From: Planctomycetota bacterium
GTDB taxonomy: Bacteria > Planctomycetota > UBA1135 > JADKAF01
Length of the DNA: 64,000 nt
Assembly: GCA_016719295.1 (NCBI GenBank)
Contig: JADKAF010000001.1
Location: 6,634,001 to 6,698,000, forward strand
Reading direction: 5' to 3'
Shown: positions 62,836-64,000 of the stretch, piece by piece
Layout: each line of letters starts with the position of its first letter
How positions within the stretch are numbered: position 1 is the first letter of the stretch
The notes under the pieces: generated by a model
The model's input: the letters and a program-made list of their open reading frames with translations, nothing else
Database searches by the model: none
Told to the model about the DNA's origin: nothing
Translations under genes and position numbers: made by a program

Positions 62836-64000
62836 ATGGAGAGCACGACCACGCGACGCGAGTGGCTGCGCTCGGCGAGCGGGCTCTTCGCTGCCGCGGC
62901 GCTGCGCGAGCTCGGCGCCGCGCCGAAGGACGCTGCCGCGAGCGAGCGCGCGCCGCACGTCGCGCCGAAGGCGAAGCAGGCGCTCTTCCTCTTCCAGTCC
63001 GGCGGTCCGAGCCACCTCGATCTCTGGGACTGGAAGCCGGAGCTCGCGCGGCGCCACGGCGAGGAGCTGCCCGCGTCGGTGCGCGGCACGCAGCGCGTGA
63101 CCGGCATGACCTCGGGGCAGGCGAAGTTCCTCGTGAACGGGCCGATCCGGCCCTTCCGGCAGCACGGCCGCTCGAGGCGCTGGGTGAGCGATCTCCTGCC
63201 GTACACCGCGCGCCTCGTCGATCGCCTCTGCGTGCTGAAGGCCGTGCACTCCGAGGCCATCAATCACGATCCCGGCATCACCTTCTTCTGCACGGGCTCG
63301 CAGCAAGTCGGGCATCCGTCGCTCGGCGCTTGGCTCTCGTACGGCCTCGGCAGCGAGAACCGCGATCTCCCCGCCTTCGTCGTGCTGGTCTCGCAAGGCA
63401 CCGGCAAGAACCCCGGCCAGCCGATCTTCGCGCGCCTCTGGGGCAGCGGCTTCCTGCCGAGCGAGCACCAAGGTGTCCAGCTCCGCAGCGGCGCGAGCCC
63501 CGTGCTGCATCTCAAGAACCCGCCCGGCGTGGATCGACCGACGCGCCGCGCTCAGCTCGACGCGCTCCGCGAGCTCAATGCCATGCGCGCCGAAGAGACC
63601 GGCGATCCCGAGACCGCGGCGCGCATCGCGCAGTACGAGCTCGCCTATCGCATGCAGGCCTCGGTCCCGGATCTGGCCGATCTCCGCGACGAGCCCGAGG
63701 AGACCTTCCGGCTCTATGGCGAGGACGCGCGAGTTCCCGGCACCTATGCCGCGAACTGCCTCCTCGCGCGGCGCTTGCTCGAGCGCGGGGTCCGCTTCGT
63801 GCAGCTCTTCCACCGCGGCTGGGATCAACACGACAATCTCATCACGCATCTCGGCAACCAGTGCCGCGACACGGATCGCGCGACCGCGGCGCTGATGCTC
63901 GATCTCGAACGCCGCGGGCTGCTCGACCAGACCGTCGTCGCGTGGGGCGGCGAGTTCGGGCGCACGGCGTACAGCCAAGGAGCTCTGCACGCGGGTCGCG
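62836..64000 (+). CDS. DUF1501 protein, partial (sulfatase-like fold)
   Basis: At least 388 residues; the gene runs off the right edge. It starts one base after the previous stop with an ATG at 62836. The N-terminus RREWLRSASGLFAAAALREL resembles a twin-arginine export signal. Family motifs are ALFLFQSGGPSHLDLWDWKP, INHDPGITFFCTGS, LGAWLSYGLGSENRDLPAFVVL and LLERGVRFVQLFHRGWDQHDN. The final visible part, TVVAWGGEFGRTAYSQG, is the conserved metal-site stretch. By family DUF1501 genes nearly always follow PSC1/PSD1 genes, and the products are thought to work together outside the cytoplasm. Confidence 0.95.
   Translation, partial: MESTTTRREWLRSASGLFAAAALRELGAAPKDAAASERAPHVAPKAKQALFLFQSGGPSHLDLWDWKPELARRHGEELPASVRGTQRVTGMTSGQAKFLVNGPIRPFRQHGRSRRWVSDLLPYTARLVDRLCVLKAVHSEAINHDPGITFFCTGSQQVGHPSLGAWLSYGLGSENRDLPAFVVLVSQGTGKNPGQPIFARLWGSGFLPSEHQGVQLRSGASPVLHLKNPPGVDRPTRRAQLDALRELNAMRAEETGDPETAARIAQYELAYRMQASVPDLADLRDEPEETFRLYGEDARVPGTYAANCLLARRLLERGVRFVQLFHRGWDQHDNLITHLGNQCRDTDRATAALMLDLERRGLLDQTVVAWGGEFGRTAYSQGALHAGR

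Noticed and set aside
1..64000. tRNA, rRNA, CRISPR and prophage genes
   Set aside because: I found no cloverleaf with plausible anticodon stem, no ribosomal RNA signature, no spaced direct repeats, and no integrase, capsid or terminase.

Overview
The window is a very GC-rich piece of a planctomycete chromosome, or of a close relative. The lineage is inferred from gene types. A Planctomycete cytochrome protein (PSC1/DUF1549/DUF1553) is followed one base later by a DUF1501 gene. A giant beta-propeller/HEAT/heme-CxxCH protein, an ECF sigma factor overlapping a membrane Ser/Thr kinase, paired Gfo/Idh/MocA oxidoreductases and many secreted proteins of unknown role are also present. I see no rRNA, tRNA, CRISPR array, phage or complete insertion sequence.

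Layout. 0-5.8 kb: partial GT-C type membrane glycosyltransferase (frameshifted), M28 peptidase, secreted LamG protein, an orphan gene of lower GC, and a gene remnant. 5.8-11.6 kb: thiolase, adenylate kinase, type II methionine aminopeptidase, a lipoprotein, an atypical protein kinase and a secreted protein. 11.9-19.8 kb: large heme protein, secreted protein, two MocA-type oxidoreductases, FabI. 19.8-22.8 kb: a compact PilV/PilW/PilX-like pseudopilin operon. 23-26.5 kb: two secreted proteins and a zinc ribbon protein. 26.7-30.8 kb: a uronate catabolism module (PfkB kinase facing a GH88-like hydrolase, an SDR and a KDPG aldolase). 30.9-35.1 kb: secreted PepSY-like/ConA-like protein, ECF sigma factor and kinase. 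35.2-45.4 kb: a MITE-like hairpin, pentaheme cytochrome, membrane proteins, a TlpA-like thioredoxin, an MBL hydrolase, a PuuD-like protein and a two-component system. 45.5-51.8 kb: a HEAT repeat protein and three glycosyltransferases. 52-57.5 kb: a secreted serine protease and a predicted metzincin. 57.7-59.7 kb: a decayed secreted protein. 60-64 kb: the PSC1/PSD1 and DUF1501 pair.

How the genes fit together. The clearest pathway is 26.7-30.8 kb. The hydrolase would release unsaturated uronate, the SDR would reduce a keto-sugar intermediate, the PfkB enzyme would make KDPG, and the aldolase would split it to pyruvate and glyceraldehyde-3-phosphate. The aldolase has an unusual repeated His-rich N-terminus, and the protein encoded convergently next to it has an acidic/His-rich linker. 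The secreted peptidases, heme proteins and the PSC1/DUF1501 pair fit a heterotroph that degrades polymers.

Caveat. Several genes become complete only if one base is added or removed. These sites may be long-read assembly errors or real decay, and each is flagged.
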